Shown: one piece after another, positions 44,449-55,909 of the stretch
Numbering within the stretch: the stretch's first letter is position 1
Layout of the letters: each line of letters opens with the position of its first letter
DNA from: Megaleporinus macrocephalus
Lineage: Eukaryota > Chordata > Actinopteri > Characiformes > Anostomidae
Length of the DNA stretch: 64,000 nucleotides
Direction: 5' to 3'
Assembly: GCA_021613375.1 (NCBI GenBank)
Contig: CM038709.1
Coordinates: 41,068,656-41,132,655, forward strand
Translations under genes and position numbers: made by a program
The notes under the pieces: generated by a model
What the model was told of the DNA's origin: nothing
The model's input: the letters and a program-made list of their open reading frames with translations, nothing else
The model's database searches: none

Positions 44449-44751
44449 CGTCTGTGTGTAGGAGTACACGCCGACCTTCCCACTGTGCAGGTACTGATAC
44501 ACTTCAGTACTTTTATAGTTTTTCATTGCTGAACCGTCTATACCTTTGGAGAGTACAAAATAATTAAAAATGTCGCCGTAGGTAACCTCAGACCACCCTT
44601 TCATATCATCCACCCACTGTGTTATTAACCTCGGAGGAGACAGTGTTGTCCCATTCGAAATTCTTATTGGCTCTTTGGTCTCCTCCCATGTAACTGTATT
44701 TATTTTGGCTAGCTGAGCGAAAGTTCTAACACAAAGGTGGAAGAAACACAC
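44449..44751 (-). CDS. first exon of a SWIM/YqaJ-type protein of an ISL2EU (Harbinger-related) transposon
   Basis: Open frame from ATG at 44751 to a strong splice donor: codons for TQT are followed by GTGAGT (44448-44443). Residues include LAKINTVTWEETKEPI, NGTTLSPPRLITQWVDDMKG, WSEVTYGDIFNYFV and MKNYKSTEVYQYLHSGKVG. I recognise this order (PPxLIxxWxxDMxxW, TxGDIxNYL, KxYKSxEAYxY...SGxV) from the N-terminal region of fish proteins that continue into a SWIM zinc finger and YqaJ nuclease, the companion gene of ISL2EU elements. About 101 codons, no internal stop. Later exons were not found, so this is probably a fragment. It could instead be a host gene derived from such an element. Confidence 0.5.
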
Positions 44752-45590
44752 GCTTGAAAGTGGGTGTGGAGAAATACAGTGAATATAAACATATAAACTC
44801 TAATGTTTTTAGTAATGGTAGGTTGAGTGTTCCTTGTACATTTACCACATTAGTTCTCTGAAAATCTCTTTTTATATTCAAACAAAACATATTATTGTAA
44901 CTGAAATATGCCTAAATGAGTCAATATTGAATTGAATCGAATCAAATCGGAAATTGAATTGGGACCTTGTGAATCGGGATCAAATCGATCCGGGAAATCA
45001 GTGGCGATACCCAGCCCTAGGCACAAGAATGCATAAACTGGGGCTTTTTATTTCTTTTTATAGTTATATTTATGACCAGGTTGTGTTGTATAATATGTGC
45101 TGAAATATTTTAAAAGAAGTTCAATCTGCTCTGGATCACCTTTACACAGTGTGTGTTATTTTTTTTCTTATTTCTTTTTTTTTTTGTTCTTGTAAACTTT
45201 ATATAATAGTTTTTTTTTCTTTATAGGTTTATAGAATAATTGAAGTCTTGGGAAATTTTTTGTAGTGATCTGAGTGCAGTGTTCACCCAAGGTTGGATTT
45301 GTAGTGAAATTAGTATTATTTTTATTTATTTATTTATTTCCTCTTTAATTTGGGCACTTAATTTTTCTTTTGTGTGAAATCCTAGCAACTAAATAGTTAC
45401 TCCATCCCCAGGGCTCAGTCTAGATTTCTAGAGACGGCAGATATATTTATATATTTTTTTATAATGATGGTTTATTCTGTGGCATTCCTTTGGTGTTATA
45501 TTTATTAAAAACAATTAGTCAGCCAATATAAAGAGTGACCAAATGTTAATAAAGAACTTAAAGTATCTTTTCTAAAAAAGTAACTTGTGT
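44752..45590. other. AT-rich sequence, with a TIR-like end at about 45000-45019
   Basis: GGCGATACCCAGCCCTAGG at 45002-45020 reads CCTAGGGCTGGGTATCGCC in inverse, a frequent end of fish DNA transposons, preceded by AATCGAATCAAATCGG-type subterminal repeats (44934-44950). It may be the 5' end of the element carrying the SWIM-like exon. The remainder is T-rich with ATTT runs. Confidence 0.4.
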
Positions 45591-46140
45591 ATTTGTATTC
45601 ATTCAGAGCTCCTCATTCCGAGCTCCTGGTGTAGTTGGTTTTGACACTAGACATTTGGGGTACTCGTGCCACAAGTGAATGTAAGTAAACTATAGACACC
45701 AGACCTTTACTAGACTTGCGCCGAGCTTTCAGGCTGGAAAACAAGGTAAAGGAACAGCGTCAGATTGCAACGATTTCTGGACAAGTCCTGTCGCCGAAGT
45801 CGACGCTTATGTTCACTCGATCCCTCGCCCCTCTGAGGGCTCATCTAATAAACTTCACTTGTGCTGATATAGTAATGGAACAGCCCTTAAGACAGCGTCA
45901 GGATTCCCTGGAGCGGAAATGCCGAGGCCAAGATGACGAGGGCTTGTTAAAAACGATATTGAAACAGGCTCCAAGTCTTAATGAGGAGCTGGCAAGAAAG
46001 CCTCTTAGGCACCCCAGGACTACCCTTTGGGCTCCCCGACGTATTGCGTGTTTTAATAGAGTTGGTTATTTAAAGTTTTTCAAGACTTGTCAGTAGCAAC
46101 TGTCTCCTACTGCGGCTTTAATATTGCTGTAGGTTTCAGG
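45591..46140. other. complex island with a 126-codon open frame
   Basis: Repeat-free, GC-balanced sequence. The plus frame 45716-46096 stays open for 126 codons (for example LRQRQDSLERKCRGQDDEGL) but shows no domain or splice context I can identify. It could be a conserved non-coding element or a decayed exon. Confidence 0.25.
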
Positions 46141-46971
46141 TGCAATAAGGCTACGTCTATGTGAGGTGACACCTGTTAATGGGCCCATTTAATGAAGAAA
46201 GTAGGGCTTTATTAGAGTCTGATGCTCAGAATCTCATATATAGCAGGCAACATCAAAGTTAGATCCATTGCGAACTAACTGGGTGGGAAAACAAAGGCGG
46301 TGTACATAGGGGTCTATAGAGACCATCATCAGCTGTCACATCAGGAGCAGTTTTGGGATGTCACAAAGCACTTTTACACATAGACGACTCTTTAGCCAGC
46401 TACGGTGGCCAAGAAAACTCAACGCACTACATTTAACAAACACGCTGCAAATTCACGAACGTGCTCCAAATCTGCCCACAACACAATGGAAGTGTTTCCG
46501 TTAAGCGGACACTTAAAGGACATGGGACCATATATGGCGACGCAATGTAAACAGAACCACACAGAACCGCGTTAGCGTCTAATAGTGATGGCCAAATCAT
46601 ACCGATGCTTCTGAGCTTGTGTCGAGAAAGTTGTTCATGAAGCGCGTAGTGAGGCTTGCTTCGTTAAGGGCGAGTAACGTCACCGATGACGTCTGAAGCC
46701 TCGCTGGTTCAGGACATGGTTCGAGTATTGGCGTGATTTATTGTTTCTTAATAAAAATAAAAGTGACCATCACCCCACAATCACTGTCCAATCTCTTAAA
46801 ACCACTGCCACAGTTTTAACATCAATATCTCACATACTATTGGACATTAACCCCATACACTCAGAATGAAGTCATAAGGTGTGTTTCATTGGATTTCGGA
46901 ATAAGGCACAATACAGAGCAGTCTTTCAGAGCAGAGCTTATTAGTATATATCTGTCTTAAAGGCATGGTGA
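46141..46971. other. unannotated sequence including a possible hAT end
   Basis: AATAGTGATGGCCAAATCAT at 46580 with CATGAAGCGCGTAGTGAGGC at 46637 resembles a fish hAT family end (TAGTGATGGC...GAAGC). No partner end found. Confidence 0.35.
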
Positions 46972-47709
46972 CCCTTACAAAAAAGAAGTTTATTCAAGTG
47001 TACCATTAGTTTACTTCTTTTAAACTAAAAGGAAGTGAGTATGCTTTCAGTTTACTTTTTATGTACTTCTCAGTTATACTTAAGTATGCTCGGGTTATAC
47101 TGACAAGTATAGAACAGTCTAAGTATATTTGGTCTTTACTTGTACTTAATCTTTTGATTGAGATAGTAGAAGTAAGTATTCTTGCTCTGCACAAAAAACA
47201 TCCAGTACAATATTTATTTAAAATTTGATTTATAAAGATTTATAAAGATACAAATATGTTTCTTAATCTGAGTGTGTCTTGTTTATTTTACGTGTGTCCA
47301 CTGGTGAGTAACTAAATGTTGTTAAGTTCTATTTTAAGTAGAAAAAAACCCTTAAACCTAGTTATATAATTTAAAGTACAACAATAGTATAAGCAGTAAA
47401 TTATAAGTATTATGTTAAGTTCACTTAAAGAAAACAAGCTAGTAAACTAACAGTAAACCCTTAAGTTTACTTTTAGTGTAGTTGCAGTACAAAAGATGTA
47501 AACTAGTTGTATACTTGGTTTACTACTCTTACAATTAAAGTGTACTTAAAAGTATACTTTTGAAAACTAGAAAGTGGGCCAATTTAGTCCCAAGAAGTAT
47601 TAAAATAGTACATTTACGAGTGTAATACTAGAACAATGACATTAGTATAGTAACTGCATAAAGTATACTTAATAAAATAAACTTTAAGTATACTTATTTT
47701 CTGTAAGGG
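46972..47709 (+). mobile_element. TIR-bearing dispersed repeat family F, copy 2
   Basis: Nearly colinear with 22044-22786, with the same CCCTTACA...TGTAAGGG ends and AAGTATACTT-rich interior. Differences are small, for example a shorter block after TACTTCTCAGT and a duplicated TTTATAAAGA near 47230. The flanks of the two copies differ, supporting independent insertion rather than a large segmental duplication. Confidence 0.85.
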
Positions 47710-48156
47710 AACTCTTTTATTCTTAAGCTAAAATACATTTTTGATACATATTTAGACCTCAAAGCACCGGCGTAGAGAACATGGGGGCTTTAAATTGGGC
47801 TCTGTTTGTTCTGAATAGCCTGTAATGTGTTTTGTATGTAGGGGATAAACAAATGGTCGTCAGGAGAAGCTGTGAGTTCTCTTCTCGGTCTACCTTTTCA
47901 GGTCTACCTTTCTGAGTCTCGCCTCTTCTTGCCATAAAGAAGAGAGGCTAAGGTGTGTGTGTGTGTGTTAGAGAGAGATTAAGTGATGTGTGACTTAACA
48001 AGATCCTTACACAGCGGTGTTCAGCTCAGCCTACTCGAGAGCAGGTGCTGGAAAGAGAGAGGTGAAAGAGAGAGATGTGTGAAGAGGTGAACTGAATTGT
48101 GCTGAGGAAATGGAGCAGGAAGGACGGGAGAGGTTGAGAGAAGGACTGAGATGGAA

Positions 48157-48157
<1 letters not shown>
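47710..48157. other. unannotated sequence with short (GT)n
   Basis: (GT)n at 47952-47969 and GA-rich 48050-48080. No gene. Confidence 0.4.

Positions 48158-48195
<38 letters not shown>
48158..48195. repeat. (TA)n microsatellite
   Basis: About 19 TA units. Confidence 0.95.
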
Positions 48196-48198
<3 letters not shown>

Positions 48199-48409
48199 TG
48201 CAGGAAACATAGCACTCAGCAGGTCACTTCAAACCACACACTTCTACCTGATGGTAGACAGTAAACCCACTCCAAATACCCCTCAAGCCAGCAATACAGA
48301 GCACTATATACACATACATAGGCCTCAGGCTAACAGCTACCACAGCCACAGTGTCTTCCAACAGTATCTGCTCAAACATGGCTGCAAAGGTAGGCACTAA
48401 CACTCCACA
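48196..48409 (-). mobile_element. possible LTR, minus strand, next to a polypurine tract
   Basis: On the minus strand GAGGGAGGGGGCTA (48425-48410) resembles a polypurine tract and is followed at once by TGTGGAGTGTTAGTGCC, an LTR-like start. The segment ends CCTGCACCA at the (TA)n and contains TGTGTATATAGTGCTC, a TATA-like box. TG...CA boundaries fit, but the length (214 bp) is short and the partner LTR is absent. Confidence 0.35.
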
Positions 48410-48925
48410 TAGCCCCCTCCCTCAAGAACAGCCATGCCAGTGACCTCACAGAGTCTGAGCAGAGTCCCTGGGACGCGCAAGGGCATAAGGCCGCACCCTC
48501 TTCTCCTTCGAGGTCTCTCTGCAGCGGGGATTTTCGGACTGTGTCCACCATCCTGGTAATCAAACATGGCGTGGGGCCACCTCCTCTGCCACATTCTCTC
48601 CCTCGGGGCACCAGAGCGAAGACACTGAGCTTGTCCAATTCACACGTCGCTGCAGGGTCCCAGTGAAAGCCGTCAGTCCATCACGCTGCTCAGCTAGCAA
48701 GTCCACACGGTTGGCCATCATCCAGACGTCCTTGTTGCCACTTCTTTCGCTGTCCTCCAGAAAGCCTCGCTGCGCTTCCTCCTCCGCAGTCCTCGGCTCC
48801 TGTCCTCACCACACACTGCTTCTACCTTCTCAGTCCCCAGTCTGGCTCAATCCTCAGCACAGAGTTAGTGGCAGTTTGGTCATCTTTGAGGAAGGACAGA
48901 CCACACACACACACACACACACACA
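48410..48925 (-). other. GC-rich sequence, possibly the 3' internal part of an LTR retrotransposon
   Basis: Open minus-strand frames (48372-48638 and 48397-48594) lead toward the polypurine tract. I cannot recognise a pol or gag motif. A (CA)n tract follows at 48902-48924. Confidence 0.3.
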
Positions 48926-49177
48926 TACACATTAGCAATTTTCATTCAGGGATTTGCTCTCATTAGCAAACCTTAGGAAAACAACAGGAAGCATGTAAAC
49001 AGTGAAGTGATTAATTAAACAAAAGTAATGTTTCCTATTAGTGCAATGGACAGGTGTGTGTATGCGTGTGTGTATGCCTTACTGAGCTTGCTCATTGAAG
49101 TGGCTCTGTTATGCTTACCTAGAGCTAGAAAACCATATATGATGAGAAATTCAAATATTATTCCATTAATACTAAAT

Positions 49178-49347
49178 ATCTTATTGTGAAAAAGTAGATC
49201 AAATCTTGAGCTCAAGTTTGAAGCTTCATGAAGTACTGAACAGTCAAAGCAGGTATTAGATGAGAACTGTAAATAATACTGGGTTGTTTACACAAGGAGA
49301 AGCTTAGAAAATGTTAAATAAACACACTGACGTATGTAAAAGCACTA
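49178..49347 (+). repeat. dispersed repeat family E, copy 2
   Basis: Same orientation as 3490-3745, lacking its middle 85 bp. It abuts the Tc1-like element beginning about 49355. Confidence 0.8.
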
Positions 49348-49354
49348 CTTACTG

Positions 49355-50092
49355 ATGATGGGAGGCCAAAAGCATGAAAAAGGCCTGGAACAACTCTTGA
49401 TCCAAAGCACACCACATCCTGGCATGACATGAGCATGCATGGCTTCCAATGGCACTGGGTCACTGGTGATTATTGATGATGTGACAGAAGATAGAAGCAG
49501 CTGGATGAATTCTGAAGTATACAGGGATATACTTTCTGCTCAGATTCAACCAAACACACCAAGGTTGATTGGACGGCGCTTCACAGTACAGATGGACAGT
49601 GACCCAAAACATACTGCAAAAACAACCCAGTGGAATATTCTACAAAGGTCGAGTCAATCACCAGATTTCAACCCGATCGAGCATGCATTTCACTGCTTAA
49701 GACAAAACTTAAATCGGAAAACAAGCAACGACTGAAGACAGCTGCAGTGAAGACCTGGCAAAGCATCACAAAGGAGGAAACCCAGCGTTTGGTGATGTCC
49801 ATGGGTTCCAGATATCAGACAGTCATTGCCTGCGAAGGTTTCTTAATGAAGTATTAAACATGAACATTTTATTTGCAGTAATGTTAATTTGTCCAATTAC
49901 TTTTGGACCCCTGAAGTGAGTTCAATTCCTAAACATTTCATAGGATATTTTTCTTCAACCTCTTGCATTGAAGCTGAAAGTCTACACTTTAATTGCATCC
50001 CAGTTATTTCATTTTAAATCCAATGTGGAGAGCCCAAATCATAAAGATTGTGTGACTGTCCAAATATTTCTGGAACTAACTGTATATATGCA
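49355..50092 (+). pseudogene. Tc1-like element with readable transposase C-terminus and right terminal repeat
   Basis: Two frames together cover the catalytic region: WMNSEVYRDILSAQI, FTVQMDSDPKHTAKTTQ (second Asp) and SQSPDFNPIEHAFHCLR (third acidic residue) in 49439-49735. After a +1 shift, LKTAAVKTWQSITKEETQRL and VMSMGSRYQTVIACEGF follow in 49630-49857. The 3' UTR-like part ends with a terminal repeat CTGTCCAAATATTTCTGGAA at about 50056, then CTAACTGTATAT. The N-terminal DNA-binding half is missing or unreadable. Probably inactive. Confidence 0.85.
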
Positions 50093-50737
50093 GGAAACCA
50101 TTTGTATTAGTCCAGACTGAAGCCCTCCTGCAGCGCACTGCATACTGCTAAGATAGAAATGACAAACACACAGTAATAGCCCTTTTATACAAATACAGCA
50201 ATTAAAAGGATTTTAAAGCAAGACCCTCAGCACCTCCAGCTTGCAGGGGACCTACAGATGTATTAACAAGTAGCAACCACTGTCATTCTGTCACTTTTCC
50301 ACATTTTTGCTGACACTTTCATTTACTCAGTCCTAATCAGCTGCCCCCACACCTCCCCCCATCCTCTCCCCCACCATTACAGGCACTCACAGCTTGGGTA
50401 AGAACATGATGTGTGTGTTTTTTTTTATCTCACATTTGCCTGATGGTACTGATGTTCAGTGCGAGTCAGGATGCAGTTTTGTTCTCTCGCTCTTGTTCTC
50501 TCCCTCTCTCATCTGCCAGCTTTATATTCCCCGCAGTCGCCTGTAGGAACCGCTTTAATCTACACAAAACACTGCTGAGCCTGTCACATTTACTTTTCCC
50601 AGCTTCTTTCTTTTCTTTTTTACTTTTTCTTCTCATGGTTGCACTTATTCTGTTGGTGGAAAGTTCTATTGTCCCAACTTCTTTACACCAGTCACAGGTT
50701 TAGAAATCTGTGATCTCTTCGTTTGGTAGATTTACTT
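50093..50737. other. unannotated sequence
   Basis: No recognised gene. Pyrimidine-rich 50480-50520 and 50590-50640. Confidence 0.4.
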
Positions 50738-50970
50738 TTACATTCATGGCATTTGGCAGATGTTCTTATTCAGAGTGACTTACCTGTACGCAGGTAGGTG
50801 AAGGTAGTGTTACAGTATACCTTCACACAGGTAGGTGAATGCAGTGTTAGGAGTATTGGCCAAGGACTCTTATTGGTATAATGTACGGTGGTTGCCCAGA
50901 CAGCAATTGAACCACAGTCTAAGAAGGCAGCAGTGTAACCCACTGTAACTCTACTAACCACTGGTGTAGT
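50738..50970 (-). mobile_element. tRNA-derived SINE with L2-like tail, minus strand
   Basis: Minus strand from about 50970: ACACCAGTGGTTAGTAGAG (A-box-like, compare TRGYNNAGTGGTTA), then GGTTCAATTGC (50913-50903), a good B-box (GGTTCRANNC). The body holds two copies of a CACTACCTTCACCTACCTG unit, and the 3' end, AAGTCACTCTGAATAAGAAC at about 50785 then ATCTGCCAAATGCCATGAAT, is a diverged L2-type tail like that at 8765. This one SINE explains the units of three tandem arrays in the window. Confidence 0.75.
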
Positions 50971-51584
50971 GTTTGGATACCAGTACATATGCATATAATT
51001 GATATACTGGGAGCTACACTGAAATAGAACTGGATAGCAGGTTGTTAAGGCAAAGGTCTTCAAATCCAGGTTTTGAATCCAGTTTCCAGTCCTTTGTCAG
51101 TCATGTACCAGGACTGGACACCAGTGCTGCAGTAACGTTGATTCAAACATCCACTGATAGCAGATCAGAATGTTCTTATCACTATGGAATTACTTATGTC
51201 AATAATTATCTTACCGTACTTTTGTTAGACCATTAAACAGTTTATCATCTTTATGGTGTTCAGGGTTTATTGGAAAGGCCTGATATAATGGTTAGATGAT
51301 ACACTGGAGCCATACTTGACCCCTCTCTCTAACACTATAACATTATGCCTTACATAAACTGGAGTTTGTTTCACCCTCAGAGGAACATTGTTGATTCTTG
51401 GGTAGGTCAATGTCCTCTGGCTATAAATTGGATCTGTCTCTGGTGGGTCAACATATGGCTGTCCAGTGTGAGTGTCCACTAAAGCTGTAAGGCAGAGTGT
51501 CCATTGTTCAGGTGATAGTGATATTTGATATTGGAGGGTTGTGGCACCTTTTCTTGTGATTGGATATGGTTTTCACACCTTAAG
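50971..51584. other. unannotated sequence
   Basis: No recognised gene. Confidence 0.4.
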
Positions 51585-51770
51585 CAAACAAGGAAAAACG
51601 CCCTTAAACTGGAGGAAGAAACCTTGGGAGGAACCAAGACTCACAAGCAGAGACCCATCCTCCTCTGGTCAAGCAGTATTTACAGTTTAATACACTACAT
51701 CTCAAAGAAAAGCTGATAGAACATCTGAAAGTCTGGATGGCAAAGCTTTAGAAGCTGCACAGGCAGAGGC
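51585..51770 (-). mobile_element. retroposon family R, copy 3 (minus, fragment)
   Basis: CTGGAGGAAGAAACCTTGGG, AGGAACCAAGACTCACAAGC, AGACCCATCCTCC and GTATTTACAGTTTAAT are the inverse of the 43230-43370 segment of copy 2. Both ends are truncated. Confidence 0.72.
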
Positions 51771-51930
51771 AGTCTTTGACTGAGTCTTTATGAAAAGTGG
51801 GAGTTATATGTGGTGATAATAATTTAGTTCAATGAAAAACAAGTATCTCCCAAATGGCAACTTTACAGGAGAGAACAAAAGCTGTCCTCACTTTCAATGT
51901 AAGTCAGTGAAACCAGAATTTTAAGTTATC

Positions 51931-52250
51931 TGTGTACAGGTAAACTGTAACACTACCTTCACCTACCTGTGTACAGGTAAACTGTAACACTACATTCACC
52001 TACCTGTGTACATATAAACTGTAACACTACCTTCACCTACCTTTGTACATATAAACTGTAACACTACCTTCACCTACCTGTGTACATATAAACTGTAACA
52101 CTACCTTCACCTACCTGTGTACATGTAAACTTTAACACTACCTTCACCTACCTGTGTACAGGTAAACTGTAACACTACGTTTACCTACCTGTGTACAGGT
52201 AAACTGTAACACTACCTTCACCTACCTGTGTACATGTAAACTGTAACACT
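51931..52250 (+). repeat. 37-bp minisatellite derived from the SINE body, about 9 units
   Basis: Unit AGGTAAACTGTAACACTACC then TTCACCTACCTGTGTAC (37 bp; TGTGTACAGG at 51931 and 51968). ACAGG and ACATA/ACATG variants alternate. The same unit occurs about twice, in inverse, in the SINE at 50778-50835. Confidence 0.93.
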
Positions 52251-53570
52251 TAACTGTAAAGGTAATAATCTGAGATACGTGTTTGTTATTGGACAGTGAG
52301 AATATATCTATATTTTTATGTTTTACAAATATGATATGTTATACATGTTACACTTTGTAATATCAATTTATGTTATGTATAATTACATATAATAACTAAA
52401 TGCTTGCATATATCTTCCACCTTTCATCTAACAGGAGGACACAGACAAAAGTACCGCCTGAAATCTGTCGGTGAACAAACTGGGGTCTGCCTTAGCGCTC
52501 GTCTAAAACGGGTTATGTTTTCTCACCTTTTTCACACCCCCTGAGTTTTCATGCCTGACTGTGAGTTGTATTTAGAATAATAAAAAGCAGGACTGGACCC
52601 CAGACGGGTAAAGGTCAGTAACAAGTTGGAAACTCAGAAATCAAAACTATTTCTGGGGCTCCTGTTTACGACTCGAACGGAACTTATAGGTCAGGCACTC
52701 ATATCTGATTCCAGGAGCCCGGGAAGGCAGCAGGACACCTGTAGCGCAAAAGGCTTCGCACCTGCAAAGTCTTGACCAGAGACATGTGGGCAGATTCCAG
52801 AATGTGTGTATTTTGGTTTTGCATAATAGCTCTGTAAGCCCGGCAGAGAGTTTCATTTGAACCCATTTCAAAGCGGTGGGCGCCGGCTCTTATCGGCGAG
52901 GTAATGTGCGGAGTTTCTGGAGGAAAACAAGGTGTTGCACCATTCCTCGTCCCTGGACGGCGTATCCTCAAAAGAACTGCACTCCTTTCTCTTACTTTGT
53001 AGCAAGAGCAGGCTTGTCGGCTCACCGTGAGAGGAATCTTTTATAAAGGTGGCCTGGGCAGAATTAATACGACCCTTCAGAAGCCGCTTTTAAAGCCCCG
53101 GGATGCAAAAACAAAGGAGATTCATGAAGTCAAAAGAAAGTGAGTTAACCAACATGACCGGAAGGTGTTGGCTGGGGAAGCTAAGACAGACAGGATCAAA
53201 TCTTACTGATTAACTGAGGAAGTAGAGGCTAGCTTCTTCCAAATAGAGCGCTTATCTCTCGCTGTTGCTCTCCGTGTCACGTCCACAAAATCTGGAAGGT
53301 AGTTCTTCTAAGCTTGAATAAAAGTTTGCCTAATTCTCCTTTACTGAGAACACCAAAGAGGAGCGAAGGCTGGAGTTTACGAAGGGTGGAGTGATGAAAC
53401 AACAGATATTTCCAGCTAAAGCAGTGCGCTGAACGAGGAATGAATAAACGACAAGTTAAGGAGTGCAGGTCAGTGTGTTTGGGGACTTGAACTGAGTGAG
53501 TACATGAAGTTTGGAGGCTATAGGTTAAACAAAGCCATGATGTTTGGGTGCACTCAAAAATGAATGGGAT
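52251..53570. promoter_or_regulatory. complex island, candidate conserved non-coding element (52440-53270)
   Basis: About 800 bp of repeat-free, balanced sequence, unusual in this window. Minus-strand frame 52699-53025 (108 codons) has no recognisable domain. TGACCGGAAGGTG and AATTAATACGACC are examples of regulatory-type words. Inference only. Confidence 0.22.
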
Positions 53571-54484
53571 TTTGAATGGGATTGAATGGGGGAAAAAAGA
53601 GGGATGGAAAAAAAATGGCAAACAGACAAGTGCGGCTCAAACCAATGCTGCAGTTGTGGTCGGGGGTCTGCCCTGAGTCAGTGTATGCGAAACAGTGTCT
53701 GTCGGTTGAGCAGAAGTTCTATAGATTGGCGTGCACTTTTCTATCCTATTCATTCTCTATGGGAAAAACATTCTTTAAAAAAAACCCGTTTTTTTTTTCA
53801 AGAATTCATGCATCCAATCAAAAACAATCTGGAGACCAGACAATCTGGAGTTGGAACGGAGTTGATATTTCTTTCGCTTTGCAATACGCAATTCCCAGTC
53901 CAGACCGTAATCGTCTATCACAGCTCCAAATTTTTGGAACACCATACACATGTTAGAAATGAATTTATTATAAATGCCGTACTCTGGGGTATGGGTGCAA
54001 CTTGGGAAAAAGCAAAGGATGTGTTTCTAGAATTCCCATAGGAGCCCATACGCCTGCAGTGCTGCACAAAGCCTGAGGTAGAAGAAACAGGAGACGCCTG
54101 GGATGGAACGGGATTCCATTGTCAGGTCACTGAATTGTTTGAGGCCCACACTCTGTGGAAATAACATTATTTATTTATATTAGTATCTTATAACATTGAC
54201 TCGCTATGTTCAAATAATGACATCATTCCCAAATTATGATTAAAATTTTTGTAATTTAGGACAATATTGTATATAGTATGTCAGATTAAAAAATGAACAT
54301 CCTAATTATTAATTGAATGTATGTTACTTTGTTTAGTGTTAACAGAATTTTATTTTATTTTGAGATGTGGAGTCAAAATTTTTGTACAATTAGTTACTTT
54401 GTTCAACTGAGAAAAGAAACCATTGATTTAATGTCACTATTATAAGCTACTAAGTCAAAGTGTTTGAGAGATAAAAAAAAAATA
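53571..54484. other. unannotated sequence with two overlapping open frames
   Basis: Frames 53576-53956 and 53586-54041 overlap over CATTCTCTATGGGAAAAACA and TTTTTTTTTCAAGAATTCAT, sequence I associate with a dispersed fish repeat rather than a gene. No domain seen. Confidence 0.35.
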
Positions 54485-55410
54485 AAAAATGTTTATTTGG
54501 GTGGCACGGTGGTGCAGTGGGTAATATTGTTATTGATTTTGACTTTTTAGTCAAAAAAATTAGATGCGTAGTCAAAACAGTAAGACTCAAATCACAATTA
54601 TAATAATTAATTATTTTTAGACAAACTTTTGAGTGAAATATTTTTAAAAACTAAAAGTAAAAACAAGCCAATATATATAATATAGTCAAGTCAATAATTT
54701 GAGGTGAAAAGTTAATATTTTAAGATATTTTTTAGAAAATAAAAAATATTATTATTTTAGGAAAGAAGCATTTTTTTGTTAAAAAATGTAATTTTCAGAA
54801 ACTAAACTAAAACAAGTCACTTTAATAAAGTGAAGTCACTGAGATAATAAATCTAAACTGAGAAGTGAAAACTATGGAACAAAAGTCAAAATGATTAAAA
54901 AAGCAAAATATGACATTTGAGAAGTTAGTATTTTGAGAAAAGGTCATTATTTTAAGACAATTTTTTTGAGTCAAATATTTTAGAAATTAAAGAGTCAGTA
55001 TTGTGATAAGTTATTATTTTGAAATAGGTGATATTTTCAGAACATGTACATGTAAAACTAGACATATATTTTTTTAAAACTATATCAAAACAAACTAGTT
55101 GCTTTAATAAAGTAAAACAAGTTGCATTGAGATAATAAATCTAAACTGAGTCAAAATTATCAAAATAGCTAAATATATCATTTGAGAAAATACATAATTT
55201 TTTAACACAATTTTTTTAAGTCAAATATTTTGAGTCAATTTTGTTATACATCATTATTTTGAGATATTTTCAGAAAGACAGAATCATTTTTTTGTAAAAT
55301 GGGTCATTTTTGGGTCAACTAAATCAAAATCAGTCACTTGATTAAAGTGAAATGAGTCACTTTAAAATACCAAATCTAAACTGAGATACAAAAACTGTAA
55401 AGCAGATTGT
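54485..55410. repeat. degenerate AT-rich array
   Basis: Recurring words AGTCAAAAT, TTTTGAGATA, AAAGTGAAGTCACT and GAGATAATAAATCTAAACTG, the last at 54841 and 55129 with a variant at about 55366, giving higher-order spacings of about 288 and 236 bp. Each repeat includes TCAAATATTTTxAGA and ATTTTGAGA blocks. No gene. Confidence 0.75.
54497..54522 (+). repeat. SINE head fragment at the edge of the AT-rich array
   Basis: GGGTGGCACGGTGGTGCAGT then GGGTAA is the common fish SINE head, related to the 20-bp minisatellite unit. Only about 26 bp are recognisable. Confidence 0.55.
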
Positions 55411-55790
55411 TTCCAAACTCAAAGACAAAGCTATTTTGGAGGTCCCTGTGAAGAAGTCATCATCCTGAGACGCTAATTCTAAATCTTTGAAACACTTTTG
55501 TCGGAAACAGAAGAAGAGAAAAGAAATCCGGGCGTTGTTTTCTCCTCTGTTTGGCAGAAACGGACATCCATACAAATCTGTTTTACACCTGAAGAAAAAA
55601 AATCGGATTTGGGCCAGTGTGAACGAGCCAGAGAGAAGAAGAGATTAGTTTTGACGTACTGCGGTTATTGTTTTTATTCATGTGTTTTCTACTGCAGGTT
55701 ACTGCTGCCTTCGCCACTCCAGCTGATTTAATTGCTTTGGCAGTATTGTGTGTTGTGACAGTTATGCCAATAAAGCTTTGCTGGACTGAG
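55411..55790. other. unannotated sequence
   Basis: No recognised gene. GCCAATAAAGCTTTGCTGGA near 55768 looks like a retroposon-type polyadenylation end. Confidence 0.4.
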
Positions 55791-55872
55791 TGTGTGTGTG
55801 TGTGTATAAGAGAGAGAGAGAGAGAGAGAGAGAGTGAGAGCGAGGGTGAGTTAGAGAGAGAGTGAGAGAGAA

Positions 55873-55909
<37 letters not shown>

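Noticed and set aside
22044..47709. Segmental duplication linking 22 kb and 47 kb
   Set aside because: Similarity stops at the CCCTTACA/TGTAAGGG ends and the flanks differ, which fits a transposed element better.
52699..53025. 108-codon minus-strand frame as a gene
   Set aside because: No domain, no splice context and no recognised homolog; treated as part of a complex non-coding island.
53576..54041. Overlapping 126- and 151-codon frames
   Set aside because: They overlap in different frames across sequence that looks like a dispersed repeat; neither shows a domain.
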